From Planctopirus ephydatiae (GTDB taxonomy: Bacteria > Planctomycetota > Planctomycetia > Planctomycetales > Planctomycetaceae): DNA of 64,000 nt. The DNA lies in NCBI RefSeq assembly GCF_007752345.1, contig NZ_CP036299.1:3249501-3313500 (forward strand), given 5' to 3'. Shown one piece after another: positions 18,204 through 28,694 of the stretch (position 1 is its first letter; each line of letters starts with the position of its first letter). The notes beneath the pieces are model-generated. The model was not told the origin of the DNA, made no database searches, and saw only the letters and a list, made by a program, of their open reading frames with translations. Made by a program: the position numbers and the translations under genes.

Positions 18204-19076
18204 ATGAAACTGGGGATGATCGACGCAGAAGCTGGGCTGCGAGTGGTCGCGCTGAATCCGGATGGTCAATACGTCGACCTGCTGGCTCTGGATGCACAGA
18301 TTTCTCCAACACTCATCGGCATTCTGGCCGATCCGGAAGGACTGGCTCGTGTCGCCAGTGCTCTGGTAACGGGGTGGAGCAAAGGGCCGTTTATTGACGG
18401 CCGACTGGTCGCACCTTTTTCTCGACCAGGTAAGATCATCTGCATTGGACTGAATTACCGCGATCACGCCAAAGAAACTGGTGCGGAGATTCCCACAGAA
18501 CCTGTGGTGTTCAGTAAATTCTCCAATACGATCACATCTCCCGAAGCCCCGGTCGTCTTGCCCTCAGTCGCCCATCAGGTCGATTTTGAAGCGGAACTTG
18601 TGGCGGTGATTGGGAAAAAGGCGAAGAACGTCTCGAAATCCAAAGCCTTCGAGTACATCGCCGGCTACACCTGCGGCAACGATGTCTCTGCCCGCGACTG
18701 GCAGAAAGGGAGGCCAGGGGGCCAATGGCTCATGGGAAAGACCCCTGACACTTTTGCACCCATTGGTCCCTGGTTCGTGACTGCAGATGAAATTGGGGAT
18801 CCTCACGATCTGGCGATCTCCCTCAAGCTCAATCAGGTGATCATGCAGCAATCGAGGACGAATGAGTTGATCTTTGGTATCGACGAATTAGTCGCTCACC
18901 TATCTCAACTCGTCACTCTGGAGCCAGGAGACCTGATTTTCACAGGGACACCATCGGGCGTAGGTGTAGCCCGCAAACCTCCAGTCTTCCTAAAGAATGG
19001 CGATGTCATGGAAGTCGAGATCGAAGGGATCGGCGTCCTGCGAAATCCGGTGATCGCCGACTTGCACAATCAATAG
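18204..19076 (+). CDS. Fumarylacetoacetate hydrolase family protein
   Basis: The 290-residue protein has the FAH catalytic fold: PGKIICIGLNYRDHAKETG, then the metal-binding acidic residues in VDFEAELVAVIGKKAKNV and GNDVSARDWQ, LMGKTPDTFAPIGPW, and the closing TGTPSGVGVARKP loop. Members hydrolyse or isomerise C-C bonds of 2,4-diketo acids and related compounds, for example in sugar acid or aromatic degradation. The first ~60 residues are the usual N-terminal domain of the short FAH subgroup. Its substrate cannot be assigned; no aromatic pathway genes are next to it. Confidence 0.9.
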   Translation: MKLGMIDAEAGLRVVALNPDGQYVDLLALDAQISPTLIGILADPEGLARVASALVTGWSKGPFIDGRLVAPFSRPGKIICIGLNYRDHAKETGAEIPTEPVVFSKFSNTITSPEAPVVLPSVAHQVDFEAELVAVIGKKAKNVSKSKAFEYIAGYTCGNDVSARDWQKGRPGGQWLMGKTPDTFAPIGPWFVTADEIGDPHDLAISLKLNQVIMQQSRTNELIFGIDELVAHLSQLVTLEPGDLIFTGTPSGVGVARKPPVFLKNGDVMEVEIEGIGVLRNPVIADLHNQ

Positions 19077-19119
19077 CCACACTTCGACTGGCGGCTTTGC
19101 GTGGTGAGAGACGACAATT

Positions 19120-20139
19120 CTATCGAGTTGCGGAGAAGCCTGCTGGCTGGATCTGAGCGACATTGCCAGGGTTAGATTGCCCTTTGGCAATCGCATCGGC
19201 TCCTGTATCGGCAGAGAGCATTTGTGCTAAAGTCGTCGCACCACGGTGATCTGGCTGCATAGCCAGCGATTTCTGGACACTGATCCTGGCGTGTTCTCCA
19301 CTTCCCGTGTGAAACTGGGCTTCGGCAAGGTGATACCAGTCGTCAGCCGATAGTTCACGCTCGGCAATCGATTGCTCGAGACGTTGCACGGCGTCTTCCC
19401 ATCGCTGATTCGAAGCATAGGCCAGGCCCAATTGCCACTCGGCCTCGCGTTGCTGCGGCAGGGTCGCATAGGGATGGTGCATCAATTCACGAAGAATCGG
19501 GCAGGCACGGTCAGCCTGACCACGCTCGATCTGTACGCGAGCCATCGCCAACTTAGCCGCTACGTCATCCGGCCAAAGGTCACTGACAGACCGATACATT
19601 TCATAGGCGGCATCGTAATCTCGCTGCTTTTCATGAATTTTCCCTAAGAGCATTCTTGCAGAGACTGATTGCGAATCTCTTAGCAGTGCCGCCTCGGTCG
19701 CGAGTTGCGCTTCGTCGATCTGCCCCAGTTCGAGGTAACATTGACCCAAGTTGACAACCGGTTGAGGATCACCAGCGAACTGATCAGCCAGACTCCGGTA
19801 TTCGGCAATAGCAGCCTGGTGGCGACCACTTTCCCACAACAGCCGGGCTTTCATATCACGAGTTGAGGCGTTTTTGGGAGAGCTTTTTTCAATCTCACTG
19901 AGCAGAGACGAAGCATGCCGGAAATCTCCCTGTTCATGGAGAGCCTCGGCATCTTTACACAATTGTTCACATCGCCGATCCTGACTGGCCACCTGCCGAC
20001 TGACCCATTGGCAACCGGAATGCGAAATGGTCAAAATCGCTAGAGTGAACCCGAATGCGGTTTGGGAGACCAGACGTGCAGACACCCGGCAGAAACTGCC
20101 AGCCAGCCATCTCGAAATGCCTGGAGATATCCATTTCAT
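19120..20139 (-). CDS. Exported TPR-repeat protein
   Basis: The product (339 residues from ATG 20139, or 347 from 20163) starts with a hydrophobic segment (AFGFTLAILTISHSGC) that could be a signal anchor or a poor lipoprotein signal, followed by about six tetratricopeptide repeats, e.g. PVVNLGQCYLELGQIDEAQL and DDWYHLAEAQFHTGSGEHA. TPR arrays mediate protein interactions in envelope complexes. A Ser/Ala-rich C-terminal tail closes it. No specific partner is evident. Confidence 0.8.
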   Translation of the reverse strand: MKWISPGISRWLAGSFCRVSARLVSQTAFGFTLAILTISHSGCQWVSRQVASQDRRCEQLCKDAEALHEQGDFRHASSLLSEIEKSSPKNASTRDMKARLLWESGRHQAAIAEYRSLADQFAGDPQPVVNLGQCYLELGQIDEAQLATEAALLRDSQSVSARMLLGKIHEKQRDYDAAYEMYRSVSDLWPDDVAAKLAMARVQIERGQADRACPILRELMHHPYATLPQQREAEWQLGLAYASNQRWEDAVQRLEQSIAERELSADDWYHLAEAQFHTGSGEHARISVQKSLAMQPDHRGATTLAQMLSADTGADAIAKGQSNPGNVAQIQPAGFSATR

Positions 20140-20163
20140 GGCACGGGCTCGCACCAAATCCAT

Positions 20164-20473
20164 TTGAACGAGTGAGGAGCAGCAGGCAAAAATCGATTAT
20201 AGATCACATTTTGCTTTGTTCTCCTGATATCATATCGACCAGATTTGAGGGAAGACCGAAGCGATTTCCAGCGATTGTTAAGGCTTTTGATGGCCTCATT
20301 TCCAGAAAATTGAGAGGTGGAGTCGCTGGAGATTAAGCGGCCTCAGACATGGAAAATTCAGCACAACTTGATCTTTCCGAAAGCTCCCCCTATTGTTCGC
20401 CCAAGGTAACGACTGGTTGACCCAGTCATTAAGTACAACGATTTATCACTCTCTGACAGGACTCCAGGTCATT
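20164..20473. other. Divergent intergenic region upstream of sat
   Basis: About 310 bp between the TPR gene and sat. A few weakly AT-rich stretches are present but no convincing promoter, riboswitch or small gene was recognised. Confidence 0.4.
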
Positions 20474-21733
20474 ATGGCTGATTTGATTCCTCCCCATGGA
20501 GGATTGTCCGAACCGGTCAATCTTACAGTTGCAGCAAACGATATCGAGGCCTTTAAGGCTGAAGCAGCAGGCCTGACAAAGGTTCCTGTTTCCGCGGCAG
20601 ATCTTTCGACCGTCTACCGCATGGCTGATGGCACACTCTCGCCATTGACCGGGCCGATGGACAGTGCGACTTATCATCGCGTGCTCGATGAAGCTGTTAT
20701 TGAAAATCTGGGCAAGAAATATGCCTGGACCATTCCTCTCGCTTTCCCAGTGACTGCTGAACTGGCGAAGACCATCAAGGCCGGCGACAAGGTGGCATTG
20801 ACTGCTCCAGATGGCAGTGCTGTCGCCATTGTTGAGTTGACAGATGTATACCCATGGCCTAAGCTGAAGTATCTGCAGAAGGTCTACCGCACCGACCGTA
20901 TTGATCACGCTGGTGCGGATATGGTTCTCAAGGGGGATGCTGAAAAATCTCACCTGATTGGCGGCAAACTGCGAGCACTGCCACAACCCAAGAACCCGGC
21001 CTTCGGGAAGTATGTGTTGACTCCCGTAGAAGTGCGTAAATTGCTGGCCTCCAAGGGCTGGAATGCAGTTGTCGGCTTCCAGACTCGTAATCCTCTGCAC
21101 CGTGCTCACGAATACGCTCTGGTTTACGGGTTGGAAACGCTCATTGCTGGCGGCAAGAACGCTGGCGCTGTGCTGAACCCGTTGATTGGTGAAACCAAGG
21201 GGGATGATGTGAATGCGGAAATTCGCATGTCCACCTACGAAGCACTCATTGAGCAGCGTCAACTGGGTGATGGTGACAGCGATGAAAGTCTCTGGAAAAG
21301 CCGTAACGAATCGGTGCCTGATCGCGTGATTCTACTCGGTTTGGACATCAAGATGTTTTACGGTGGGCCGAGCGAAGCCGTGATGCATGGCATTTACCGC
21401 CAGAATATGGGCTTTACGCACATTGTGATTGGCCGTAAGCATGCCGATGTCCCTTACGCCAACGGCGAAGCGATCTGGGGCGATTTTGATGCCCAGGAAA
21501 TCTTCAGTAAGCTGGGTGGCGAGCTGCTGATCCAGCCACTTAAGGTTGGTTTCGCAGCCTATTACGAATCGATTGGCCGCGTCGATCTGACCGAACGTCA
21601 CGCGGGCGAGAAGCCACTTTCCATCAGTGGAAAAGACATTCGCTCCACATTGCAAAAGGGCGAAATGGTCGATCCCCGCATTATGCGGCCCAGTACCTCT
21701 GAGATTCTGGCTAAGGCGATGAAAATCGCGTAG
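20474..21733 (+). CDS. sat: Sulfate adenylyltransferase (ATP sulfurylase)
   Basis: The 419-residue homo-oligomeric type enzyme activates sulfate with ATP to adenylylsulfate. The active-site motif [12 protein letters not shown] lies near residue 200 and the second site reads [10 protein letters not shown]. The start is set at ATG 20474, giving [16 protein letters not shown], since the longer frame has 27 unsupported codons. No APS kinase, APS reductase or cysND gene is adjacent. It is followed by a strong terminator. Confidence 0.93.
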   Translation: MADLIPPHGGLSEPVNLTVAANDIEAFKAEAAGLTKVPVSAADLSTVYRMADGTLSPLTGPMDSATYHRVLDEAVIENLGKKYAWTIPLAFPVTAELAKTIKAGDKVALTAPDGSAVAIVELTDVYPWPKLKYLQKVYRTDRIDHAGADMVLKGDAEKSHLIGGKLRALPQPKNPAFGKYVLTPVEVRKLLASKGWNAVVGFQTRNPLHRAHEYALVYGLETLIAGGKNAGAVLNPLIGETKGDDVNAEIRMSTYEALIEQRQLGDGDSDESLWKSRNESVPDRVILLGLDIKMFYGGPSEAVMHGIYRQNMGFTHIVIGRKHADVPYANGEAIWGDFDAQEIFSKLGGELLIQPLKVGFAAYYESIGRVDLTERHAGEKPLSISGKDIRSTLQKGEMVDPRIMRPSTSEILAKAMKIA

Positions 21734-21777
21734 CGGATCTCTGACTCGATCTCTATCAGAGAGTTTGCAGAAAATCA

Positions 21778-21821
21778 TCAGGGCCTGCCGGCAATCTTGT
21801 CGGCAGGCCCTGAGTTTTTTT
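21778..21821 (+). terminator. Rho-independent terminator after sat
   Basis: A 13-bp stem TCAGGGCCTGCCG / CGGCAGGCCCTGA with a ten-base loop, followed by a run of seven T, 45 bp after the sat stop codon. Confidence 0.9.
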
Positions 21822-21981
21822 ACACAGCCAGTGATTTCAATTTTCTTAGAAGTTCACCGCGTCGAGAGTGTTACTCCATCCAGAAATCAATGGCGCGAAA
21901 TCGTTCCGCAAAACATGCTTGCTTGGCGTCAAAAACATGTCACGCGACGCCTGCGAAATCCTGAAATCTGTATCAGCGAAC

Positions 21982-24213
21982 TCAGGGCTTCATGGCAGGC
22001 AGGTCGGGCAACGGGAATTTCTGCAGTTTGACCGAGTTACCGTTAGTGGTGGTTGTCCGGCTTCCTTGAAGAGCGGCAACAGCATCTGCCAGAGAGCCAT
22101 CGGGGGTGTCGTCCAGGGAGGCGAAGAGTTTCTTTTCGTCGGTCGCGGTCATGGCCCAGCCAAAACGCTGGACATGAGCTAACAGGTTTCGCACGGCTGA
22201 GAGCCGTACATTTTCGGGAAGATTGCTGTTGGCAGCAACTTCAGCCAACCGTGACTGCACATCGCGAGTTCCAATCGAGAGGACTGCCCGCTGGGCCAGT
22301 GGTCCCAGTTGAGCATCATCCACGAGTGACAACAGTGGAGCCTGTGCGGAAGAAAGGTCAACTTTGACGGCACTTTCAGGACGAGAGAGATCCGCCAACC
22401 AGGCCAATGCATCTCCCCGCATCTGGGCACGTTCCTGAGGAGTGAGGGAAGCCGGCGCGTAACGTGCCAGAAACTCTCGCGTTTGCGAATCGAATCCATC
22501 AAGAGTCGAAGATTCGGCAACAAAGAGAATTGGTGGATACTGCATTAATTGGCGAGTGACTGCGGAGCGGACAGATTCCGGCCCATACAGGAGGATCGGA
22601 AGTGCCGCCGTCCGGGCATCGGCACGGAAGTTCGCCAATGTTTGTGAAAGCTCCCAGCGGGCCACATTGACATCAATAACGACCAGAGCACACTGAGAGG
22701 AAGCGGCAGCTTCTTTAAATCCCTGCTGTCCCGTTTCTACACGGATCGATTCAAATCCAAGGTCGGCCAGAAATCCGACTGTCTCAGCCGACCTGGTTTC
22801 ATCAGCATCAATCACGATGGCTTTAGGTTCTGTCCCGGTGCTGAGGCTGCGAGTCAGTATCTGAGCGATCTGATAAGAAAAGGCTTCAAAATTCTTGGGA
22901 GCCAATTGCAGTATGGCAGTCGCTGCTGCAAACCGCACTCGTTCATCAGGGTAGCTCAATGCGTTCTTGAGCGGTGACTGCACTCCACCGGCAACCTTGA
23001 GAGCCAACTCACTGCGCTGATCGGCCAGAGCATCAATGACTCTCACGGCCGGCCCAGGCTGACCAACTTTGAGTGCTTCGGTCAGTACAGCGGAAAGGAG
23101 CTCCGGGCTCACTGAACGCAGCATCGAGGCTGTCTGAGCTGCCGGATTCCCCAGAGCGGTCTCATAGGCCAGATAACTCGTCAGATAAAGCTGCTGAGTC
23201 TGTGGACGGTCCGGGCTGATCCCTAGAGCTAACCTGGCAGTTCTGGCAGCAAAGTACGCACTGGCTAAAGCGGGTGCCAATTGCCGTTCACCAACCAGAT
23301 TATCGGCTGAGTCGTACACCCAGACAGAGACCAAGCCATCATTCATCAGGGGGAGTGGGCCATGGCCTGAAAGATAATCGCGAGTGCGTTGTTCCAGCGC
23401 GTTCAGAGCCACGACATCAGAGAGTCGATCTGCCCGGTCTGGCTGGTTGTAGAGGATTCTGCCCAAAGCTCTCAGAGCAGCCGTTTTTTCGGGCAGAGAA
23501 CTTTTCTGGCCAAAGGCGATGCCGTAGAGATCGAGCACGGCTTGATCGGCTCGAAGATAACCCAGGACATCGATCACTCGAGTCCGCACAGATTCTTGAG
23601 GAAGACTGAGTCCTGCTCTCAAAGGATCGATCGTCATACCACCCATTTTCACGAGCGCGTATGTCAACAGATCCTGTTCTCCACTGTCTTTGGTTGACTG
23701 CATCCGTTGCAGCATCGAGGCCACAACAATCGGGCCCAGATTCCGCAATTCGACGATTGCCAGGTCTCGCTGCTGGGGAGAGACATTGAGCTGATCAAGC
23801 AATTTACCCACGAATTCGGGATTGGCAGCCTGCTCTTTGGCGGCTTTACCAAGCTGCACAATTAATTCCTGAGATGCAGGCTGCAACTCCTTCGTTTGCG
23901 AGAGCTTCAGGAACGCAGCAGAACCATGCTTGTCCCGAAGTGCGAGCAGGAGGTCATTGGAGGGCTGCCCTGCCATGAACTTGTCGAGATATTGCCTGGC
24001 AAGATCGAGTCGTCCCAGGTCGACCATCAACAAAACGACCGAAAACTCCTGCTCAGGAGTTTCGGGAGGAGCAAGCAACGGATTCGTATCGGCAAGGCGA
24101 TCGGTCGCTGCTGGAGGATTCGCCCCCTCATCTTGAGCCCATGCCACAGGCGTACTGACAATAGCCAGCCCGGCAAAGATGAACAGCAGTAAATACCGCA
24201 TGGCAAAAGACAT
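21982..24213 (-). CDS. Exported HEAT-repeat protein with embedded receiver-like domain
   Basis: Starting at ATG 24213 (GGAG upstream; the longer frame adds 81 unsupported codons) the product is 743 residues with a signal peptide (RYLLLFIFAGLAIVSTPVAWA). Helical HEAT-like repeats fill most of the protein, e.g. SVRTRVIDVLGYLRADQAVL and PDERVRFAAATAIL. Residues about 460-545 resemble a CheY-like receiver: AIVIDADETR with the acidic pair, GFLADLGFESIRVETGQQGF, then LVVIDVNV with the phospho-Asp position, and ILLYGPES. The usual Lys after the last strand is not seen, so it may be degenerate. A receiver inside an exported protein is unusual. Confidence 0.8.
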   Translation of the reverse strand: MSFAMRYLLLFIFAGLAIVSTPVAWAQDEGANPPAATDRLADTNPLLAPPETPEQEFSVVLLMVDLGRLDLARQYLDKFMAGQPSNDLLLALRDKHGSAAFLKLSQTKELQPASQELIVQLGKAAKEQAANPEFVGKLLDQLNVSPQQRDLAIVELRNLGPIVVASMLQRMQSTKDSGEQDLLTYALVKMGGMTIDPLRAGLSLPQESVRTRVIDVLGYLRADQAVLDLYGIAFGQKSSLPEKTAALRALGRILYNQPDRADRLSDVVALNALEQRTRDYLSGHGPLPLMNDGLVSVWVYDSADNLVGERQLAPALASAYFAARTARLALGISPDRPQTQQLYLTSYLAYETALGNPAAQTASMLRSVSPELLSAVLTEALKVGQPGPAVRVIDALADQRSELALKVAGGVQSPLKNALSYPDERVRFAAATAILQLAPKNFEAFSYQIAQILTRSLSTGTEPKAIVIDADETRSAETVGFLADLGFESIRVETGQQGFKEAAASSQCALVVIDVNVARWELSQTLANFRADARTAALPILLYGPESVRSAVTRQLMQYPPILFVAESSTLDGFDSQTREFLARYAPASLTPQERAQMRGDALAWLADLSRPESAVKVDLSSAQAPLLSLVDDAQLGPLAQRAVLSIGTRDVQSRLAEVAANSNLPENVRLSAVRNLLAHVQRFGWAMTATDEKKLFASLDDTPDGSLADAVAALQGSRTTTTNGNSVKLQKFPLPDLPAMKP

Positions 24214-24682
24214 CAGCTGCAGCTCCGGACAACCAGACAACCGCGAGACTCGTCCCTCCATGGATCGCCTCAATAACCCGGGAAACATCGACCCGGTGCA
24301 CATGTTGTCGATGGTACGGTTCCAGAGATGGGCATGGCAATCCACTGTTTCCTCCGATTCTTGCCGAACCGGCAATCCTGACGGAGAAGTTTCTAGTCCC
24401 ATACCCTCACACTTCCCGGAGATCGGTTGATCGTGACCAAACTCTTCCGCGTCCAACCTTCTGTTCGGTCAGTCTCGGCCGAAAGCTGTGTGACGTAGGG
24501 TTTGTGCGGATTTTTCATGTTCGACATATCATGACGGCAACTGCATTCCGCCAGGAAGCAGCTCTATCTCCACAGAAAAATGCGGGAAAATTGGCCTCTT
24601 GGTCGAGTTCACAACATCACTTCGACAAACTCACTCGGCGAAAACGTCGAATTACCGGAACCTTCTCAAGACTTATCCGCCC
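24214..24682. other. Divergent intergenic region between HEAT and MFS genes
   Basis: About 470 bp. Both flanking genes have longer in-frame extensions into it (minus strand to 24456, plus strand from 24599), but neither resembles the protein family, so the region is treated as upstream DNA. No other element recognised. Confidence 0.4.
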
Positions 24683-25975
24683 ATGAGCTCTCCCACATTC
24701 AGAGAACTTCCGCCTGAATCGCTTAAAGGCGGAGGCCAAAAACAAGCAGGAATTCAGTTCATCCTCTGCACACTTCTACTGGATGTTTTAGGGATTGGAC
24801 TGATTATTCCGGTTCTACCGGATCTGGTGAAAATGCTGGCTGGGAAGGACAATTCGGACGCATCCCTGTGGTACGGCTCACTGATTACAGCCTACGCCAC
24901 CATGCAGTTTCTGTTCGCGCCACTGATCGGTGCGCTTTCAGATCGGTTTGGTCGCCGACCGGTGCTGCTGACAAGTATTGCAGTGCTGACGTTCGATTTT
25001 CTGCTGACAGCTTTTGCGCCCAATCTCTGGTGGTTACTTGTGGCTCGCATTCTTTCCGGAATGACTGCCGCCAACATTACAGCAGCCAATGCTTATATTG
25101 CTGACATCAGTGACGAAACAACCCGCGTTCGCAATTTTGGTCTTGCGGGCGCAATGTTTGGTCTTGGATTTGTTCTGGGCCCACTCTTAGGAGGGTTCGC
25201 CGGCAGCTACAGTTCGAGGTTACCGTTTCTACTGGCAGCACTGTTATCGGCCGTCAACTTTCTTTATGGCTGGTTGGTTTTGCCTGAATCTTTACCCGCC
25301 AACGCGCGTCACTGGCCACGCAGATCGTCATTCTTTCCGGGAACATCACTGCGGTCACTGCGCGTCGAGCCTGTGGTTTTTGGACTGGCGATCGCCTATT
25401 TCTGTGTCAGTTTTGGAGAAATGACCCTACGTTCAACTTGGATTCTCTTTACTGAAGAACGCTTTCATTGGGATGCCTTTCAGAATGGACTGGCCCTTTC
25501 GATGGTGGGCCTGATGACGGCTTTTGTGCAGGCTGTGCTTGTCCGCAGATTCAATAACCGGTTTGGAGAACGGGCAGCTCTGCTCACTGGACTTTTCATT
25601 TCGATGCTGGCGTATATCGGCTATGCCTTGGCAACCCGCGGCGAGATGATGTTCGCGATCATCATGCTCAGTTCACTGGGTGGAATATCTGGGCCAACGG
25701 CTCAATCGATTATTGCCAAACGCGTTGATCCGAAAACTCAAGGACAAGTGCAAGGGGCGCTCTCGAGCATTGCCAGCCTGACCGCCATTCTGGCACCATC
25801 GCTCGGGACAGGAGCCTTCTGGTACTTTACCCACGCTCCGCAGAAGCTCTACTTCCCTGGAATCCCCTTCGTAATCGCTGCGATCTTTGCATTCCTGGCT
25901 CTGCTGATTACTGCCTGGGTCACACAGTCAATCTCGACATCTCATAAAGCGATAGAACCGAGCCACCATACGTAA
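24683..25975 (+). CDS. MFS drug transporter of the DHA1 family (TetA-like)
   Basis: The 430-residue protein starts at ATG 24683 and has about 12 membrane helices. The MFS motif A reads GALSDRFGRRPVLL between helices 2 and 3, and GLAGAMFGLGFVLGPLLGG is the antiporter motif C of helix 5, as in TetA-type proton/drug antiporters. The start GIGLIIPVLPDL matches TetA-like proteins. It might export tetracycline-like or other small molecules; substrate unknown. No TetR regulator is adjacent. Confidence 0.88.
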   Translation: MSSPTFRELPPESLKGGGQKQAGIQFILCTLLLDVLGIGLIIPVLPDLVKMLAGKDNSDASLWYGSLITAYATMQFLFAPLIGALSDRFGRRPVLLTSIAVLTFDFLLTAFAPNLWWLLVARILSGMTAANITAANAYIADISDETTRVRNFGLAGAMFGLGFVLGPLLGGFAGSYSSRLPFLLAALLSAVNFLYGWLVLPESLPANARHWPRRSSFFPGTSLRSLRVEPVVFGLAIAYFCVSFGEMTLRSTWILFTEERFHWDAFQNGLALSMVGLMTAFVQAVLVRRFNNRFGERAALLTGLFISMLAYIGYALATRGEMMFAIIMLSSLGGISGPTAQSIIAKRVDPKTQGQVQGALSSIASLTAILAPSLGTGAFWYFTHAPQKLYFPGIPFVIAAIFAFLALLITAWVTQSISTSHKAIEPSHHT

Positions 25976-26144
25976 CAGGCTGGTCGTACGGCTATCGTGA
26001 GGAGTTATACGATCGTGACGAAAGAGGCTCGGTCGTCTAGGTATTGTCGATATACCAACCTGTTTACAAAAATGATGCGAGAGGCATCACTGTAGAAGTG
26101 CTGTCTGCCGCGACTTCTTGCACCTCATCGTAGGAAAATTTGAG

Positions 26145-26175
26145 TTCACCACGAAGGTCGCGAAGAGCACGAAAA
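26145..26175. repeat. Possible dispersed repeat (CACGAAG-rich)
   Basis: A short stretch with repeated CACGAAG/CGAAGAG/CACGAA units resembles low-complexity intergenic repeats often seen in planctomycete and verrucomicrobial genomes. Only one copy was seen in this window, so the assignment rests on general familiarity. Confidence 0.3.
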
Positions 26176-26209
26176 AAGCGGTAAAGACAATTCCGTCGTC
26201 TTTACCGCT
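26172..26209 (-). terminator. Rho-independent terminator after lysA
   Basis: On the minus strand a 12-bp perfect stem (AGCGGTAAAGAC / GTCTTTACCGCT) with a nine-base loop is followed by six T. It lies 52 bp beyond the lysA stop codon. Confidence 0.88.
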
Positions 26210-26261
26210 CATTGGTAGCTTCAATTCAGTATGTCAACCGCTCGAACGATAGAGCTGATTA

Positions 26262-27536
26262 TTATTCAACATCCATCTCGGCGGCAATTAAGTCGTCGTA
26301 GGTCTCGCGACGACGGACCACCTGCACGTGACCTTTATCAATGAGCAATTCGACCGCACGAGGGCGGGAGTTGTAGTTACTGCTCATGGATGTCCCATAA
26401 GCACCGGCACTGAAAATGCTGATCAGATCACCGCGCTGAACTGGCGGCAAATAACGTCCCTTGGCGAAGTAATCGCCCGATTCACACACCGGGCCAACGA
26501 CGTCGCAAGCTTCGCATCCTTCAATTTCGCCTTCATAGTTAGCCGGTTCGGCTGCAGCCTTCACTGGCCAGATTTTATGGAAGGCATCGTACATCGCAGG
26601 ACGCATGAGATCGTTCATAGCCGCATCCTGAATCACGAAGAGTTTGCCACCTTCACGTTTGGTGTAGACCACTTCGCTGACGAGAATACCAGCATTGCCA
26701 GTGATGAAGCGGCCCGGCTCCAGAGCGAGCTGAACACCCATTTCCTGAACGGCTGGCACAATCACTTTGGCATACTCAGAAGCAGGCAAGCCTTCGCTTC
26801 CCCGATAACTGATGCCAAACCCGCCACCCAGATTCACCCAGCCAATCTCATGTCCACGAGCACGAAGATCGCGCGTCACTTCAATGGCCTTCTGCCCAGC
26901 CAGATCGTAGGGTTCTGTCGTCAGAATAGGAGAACCCAGATGCATGTGAATCCCGACGAGTTTCAACCGGGGAGTCTTCAAAACTTTGTCGGCCAGTTCG
27001 AAAACCCGTTCGATATCCATCCCGAATTTATTGCCCTTTTTGCCCGTGGTGGTTTTCGCGTGGGTTTTTGCATCGATGTCAGGATTCAGACGTAACGCCA
27101 CAGGGGCAATGACCCCCATTTTTTCAGCCACTGCAGCGATGGCATCCAGTTCTGGTTCGCTTTCGACATCGAACATCAGAATCTGATTTTCGAGAGCTAA
27201 CTGAATCTCGGCATCAGTCTTGCCGACACCTGCAAACACCACCTTCGCTGTATCGGCTCCGGCTTTTCTTACGCGGTAAAGTTCGCCACCAGAAACCACG
27301 TCGAAGCTGCTCCCGGCATCCCGCATCACCTTAAGAATACCCAGGTTCGAGTTCGCCTTGACTGAGAAGCAGATGACAGGATTGACAGCCGCAAAGGCAT
27401 TTTGAATCTGCCCCAATTGGTGCAGCAGCATGGCTTTGGAATAAATCCAGCAGGGGGTGCCAAAGTCACGGGCAATTCGAGAAACAGGGATCTCTTCGCA
27501 AAACAATTCACCATCACGGTACTGGAAAGGATTCAT
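26262..27536 (-). CDS. lysA: Diaminopimelate decarboxylase
   Basis: The 424-residue PLP enzyme converts meso-diaminopimelate to L-lysine. The PLP lysine is Lys60 in [42 protein letters not shown] and [15 protein letters not shown] follow in the family order. The start at ATG 27536 gives [18 protein letters not shown], the usual beginning, whereas the longer frame adds 42 unsupported codons. It is immediately downstream of asd, on the same strand, forming a small lysine/aspartate pathway pair. Confidence 0.94.
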   Translation of the reverse strand: MNPFQYRDGELFCEEIPVSRIARDFGTPCWIYSKAMLLHQLGQIQNAFAAVNPVICFSVKANSNLGILKVMRDAGSSFDVVSGGELYRVRKAGADTAKVVFAGVGKTDAEIQLALENQILMFDVESEPELDAIAAVAEKMGVIAPVALRLNPDIDAKTHAKTTTGKKGNKFGMDIERVFELADKVLKTPRLKLVGIHMHLGSPILTTEPYDLAGQKAIEVTRDLRARGHEIGWVNLGGGFGISYRGSEGLPASEYAKVIVPAVQEMGVQLALEPGRFITGNAGILVSEVVYTKREGGKLFVIQDAAMNDLMRPAMYDAFHKIWPVKAAAEPANYEGEIEGCEACDVVGPVCESGDYFAKGRYLPPVQRGDLISIFSAGAYGTSMSSNYNSRPRAVELLIDKGHVQVVRRRETYDDLIAAEMDVE

Positions 27537-27689
27537 TACAAAGTCACTTATATAGATGGAGGTGTCAGTCGATGAACATATTGGCCTGTGAGCCGAACAT
27601 CGTTCATGGTTTATCGGGAAAAATGATGCATATCGAGCAGTGGTGATTGCCAGGGAGTTCAAGGAATTGAACCCCGGATCAGCGACTCG

Positions 27690-28694
27690 TCAGACTCGTG
27701 AGGCGAGGAGTTCGGCAATCTGGATCGCGTTAGTCGCGGCACCTTTTCGCAGGTTATCACTCACACACCAGAAGGAGAGACCATTGGGGTGAGAAAGATC
27801 CTGCCGAATTCGCCCCACAAAGACCTGATCGCTGCCTGTGCAGGAGTGCGGCATCGGATATCCACCATGCTCGGGCGTATCGATGACCGTAATCCCTGGA
27901 AAGCTGCTGAAGAGTTCTTTGGCCTTTTCGACAGAAATATGCTTCTCGGTTTCAACCAGAATGGTCTCACTGTGACAGTTTGCAACGGGAATACGCACAC
28001 AGGTAGGACACACCAGGATCGATTCATCACCCATGATTTTACGAGTTTCGTAGACCATTTTGAGCTCTTCGCTCGTATAGCCATTCTCCTTGAAACCGCC
28101 AATCTGAGGGATGGCATTAAAGGCAATCGGCGACTTGAAGGCTTTTTGTTCGTACTTTTCGTGCTCTAACGTAGCGCGAGTGGCACCAATCAGGTCATCG
28201 ATCCCCTGAACTCCTGCGCCACTCACCGCCTGATAAGTGCTGACGACAACGCGTTTGACCTTTCCAAAGTCGTGCAACGGCTTGAGTGCCACGACCATTT
28301 GCGTAGTCGAGCAGTTCGGGCTGGCAATGATCCCCTTGGCGTCGAGTGCTGCCTGGGGATTGACCTCAGGAATGACCAGTGCCACGTCAGGATTCATCCG
28401 GAAGTAGCCCGATTCATCGATCACTTTGCAACCAGCCGCCACTGCAGCAGGAAGAAACTCGGCAGCGACTTCATCGGGCGTGCTGGCAATCACCAGATCA
28501 ACACCCTGGAAAGCAGCGGATTCAAGAAGTTCAATCGTATGCTCGACACCTTTGAACGTGATTTTGGTACCCACACTGCGGGCAGAAGCCAGAAACTTAT
28601 ACTTGCGTGCCAGATCGGGCCTCTGTTCCAGAAGACCTACCATGATCCGACCCACAGCCCCCGTTGCTCCAACTAATGCGAGTGTGCCAAACAC
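27690..28694 (-). CDS. asd: Aspartate-semialdehyde dehydrogenase
   Basis: The 334-residue enzyme reduces aspartyl phosphate to aspartate semialdehyde, the branch point for lysine, diaminopimelate, threonine and methionine. The nucleotide-binding loop VGATGAVGR is at the start and the catalytic Cys is at 128 in ASPNCSTTQM; CVRIPVANCHSE follows later in the protein. About 150 bp separate it from lysA, with which it probably forms a lysine/diaminopimelate operon. Confidence 0.95.
   Translation of the reverse strand: MFGTLALVGATGAVGRIMVGLLEQRPDLARKYKFLASARSVGTKITFKGVEHTIELLESAAFQGVDLVIASTPDEVAAEFLPAAVAAGCKVIDESGYFRMNPDVALVIPEVNPQAALDAKGIIASPNCSTTQMVVALKPLHDFGKVKRVVVSTYQAVSGAGVQGIDDLIGATRATLEHEKYEQKAFKSPIAFNAIPQIGGFKENGYTSEELKMVYETRKIMGDESILVCPTCVRIPVANCHSETILVETEKHISVEKAKELFSSFPGITVIDTPEHGGYPMPHSCTGSDQVFVGRIRQDLSHPNGLSFWCVSDNLRKGAATNAIQIAELLASRV

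Noticed and set aside
20429-21262. Minus-strand 277-codon open frame over sat
   Set aside because: Antisense to the ATP sulfurylase motifs with Cys/His/Gln-rich composition typical of shadow frames.
24214-24456. In-frame upstream extension of the HEAT protein
   Set aside because: The signal peptide begins at the downstream ATG with GGAG upstream; the extension has a high Cys, Met and Gly content and no family match.
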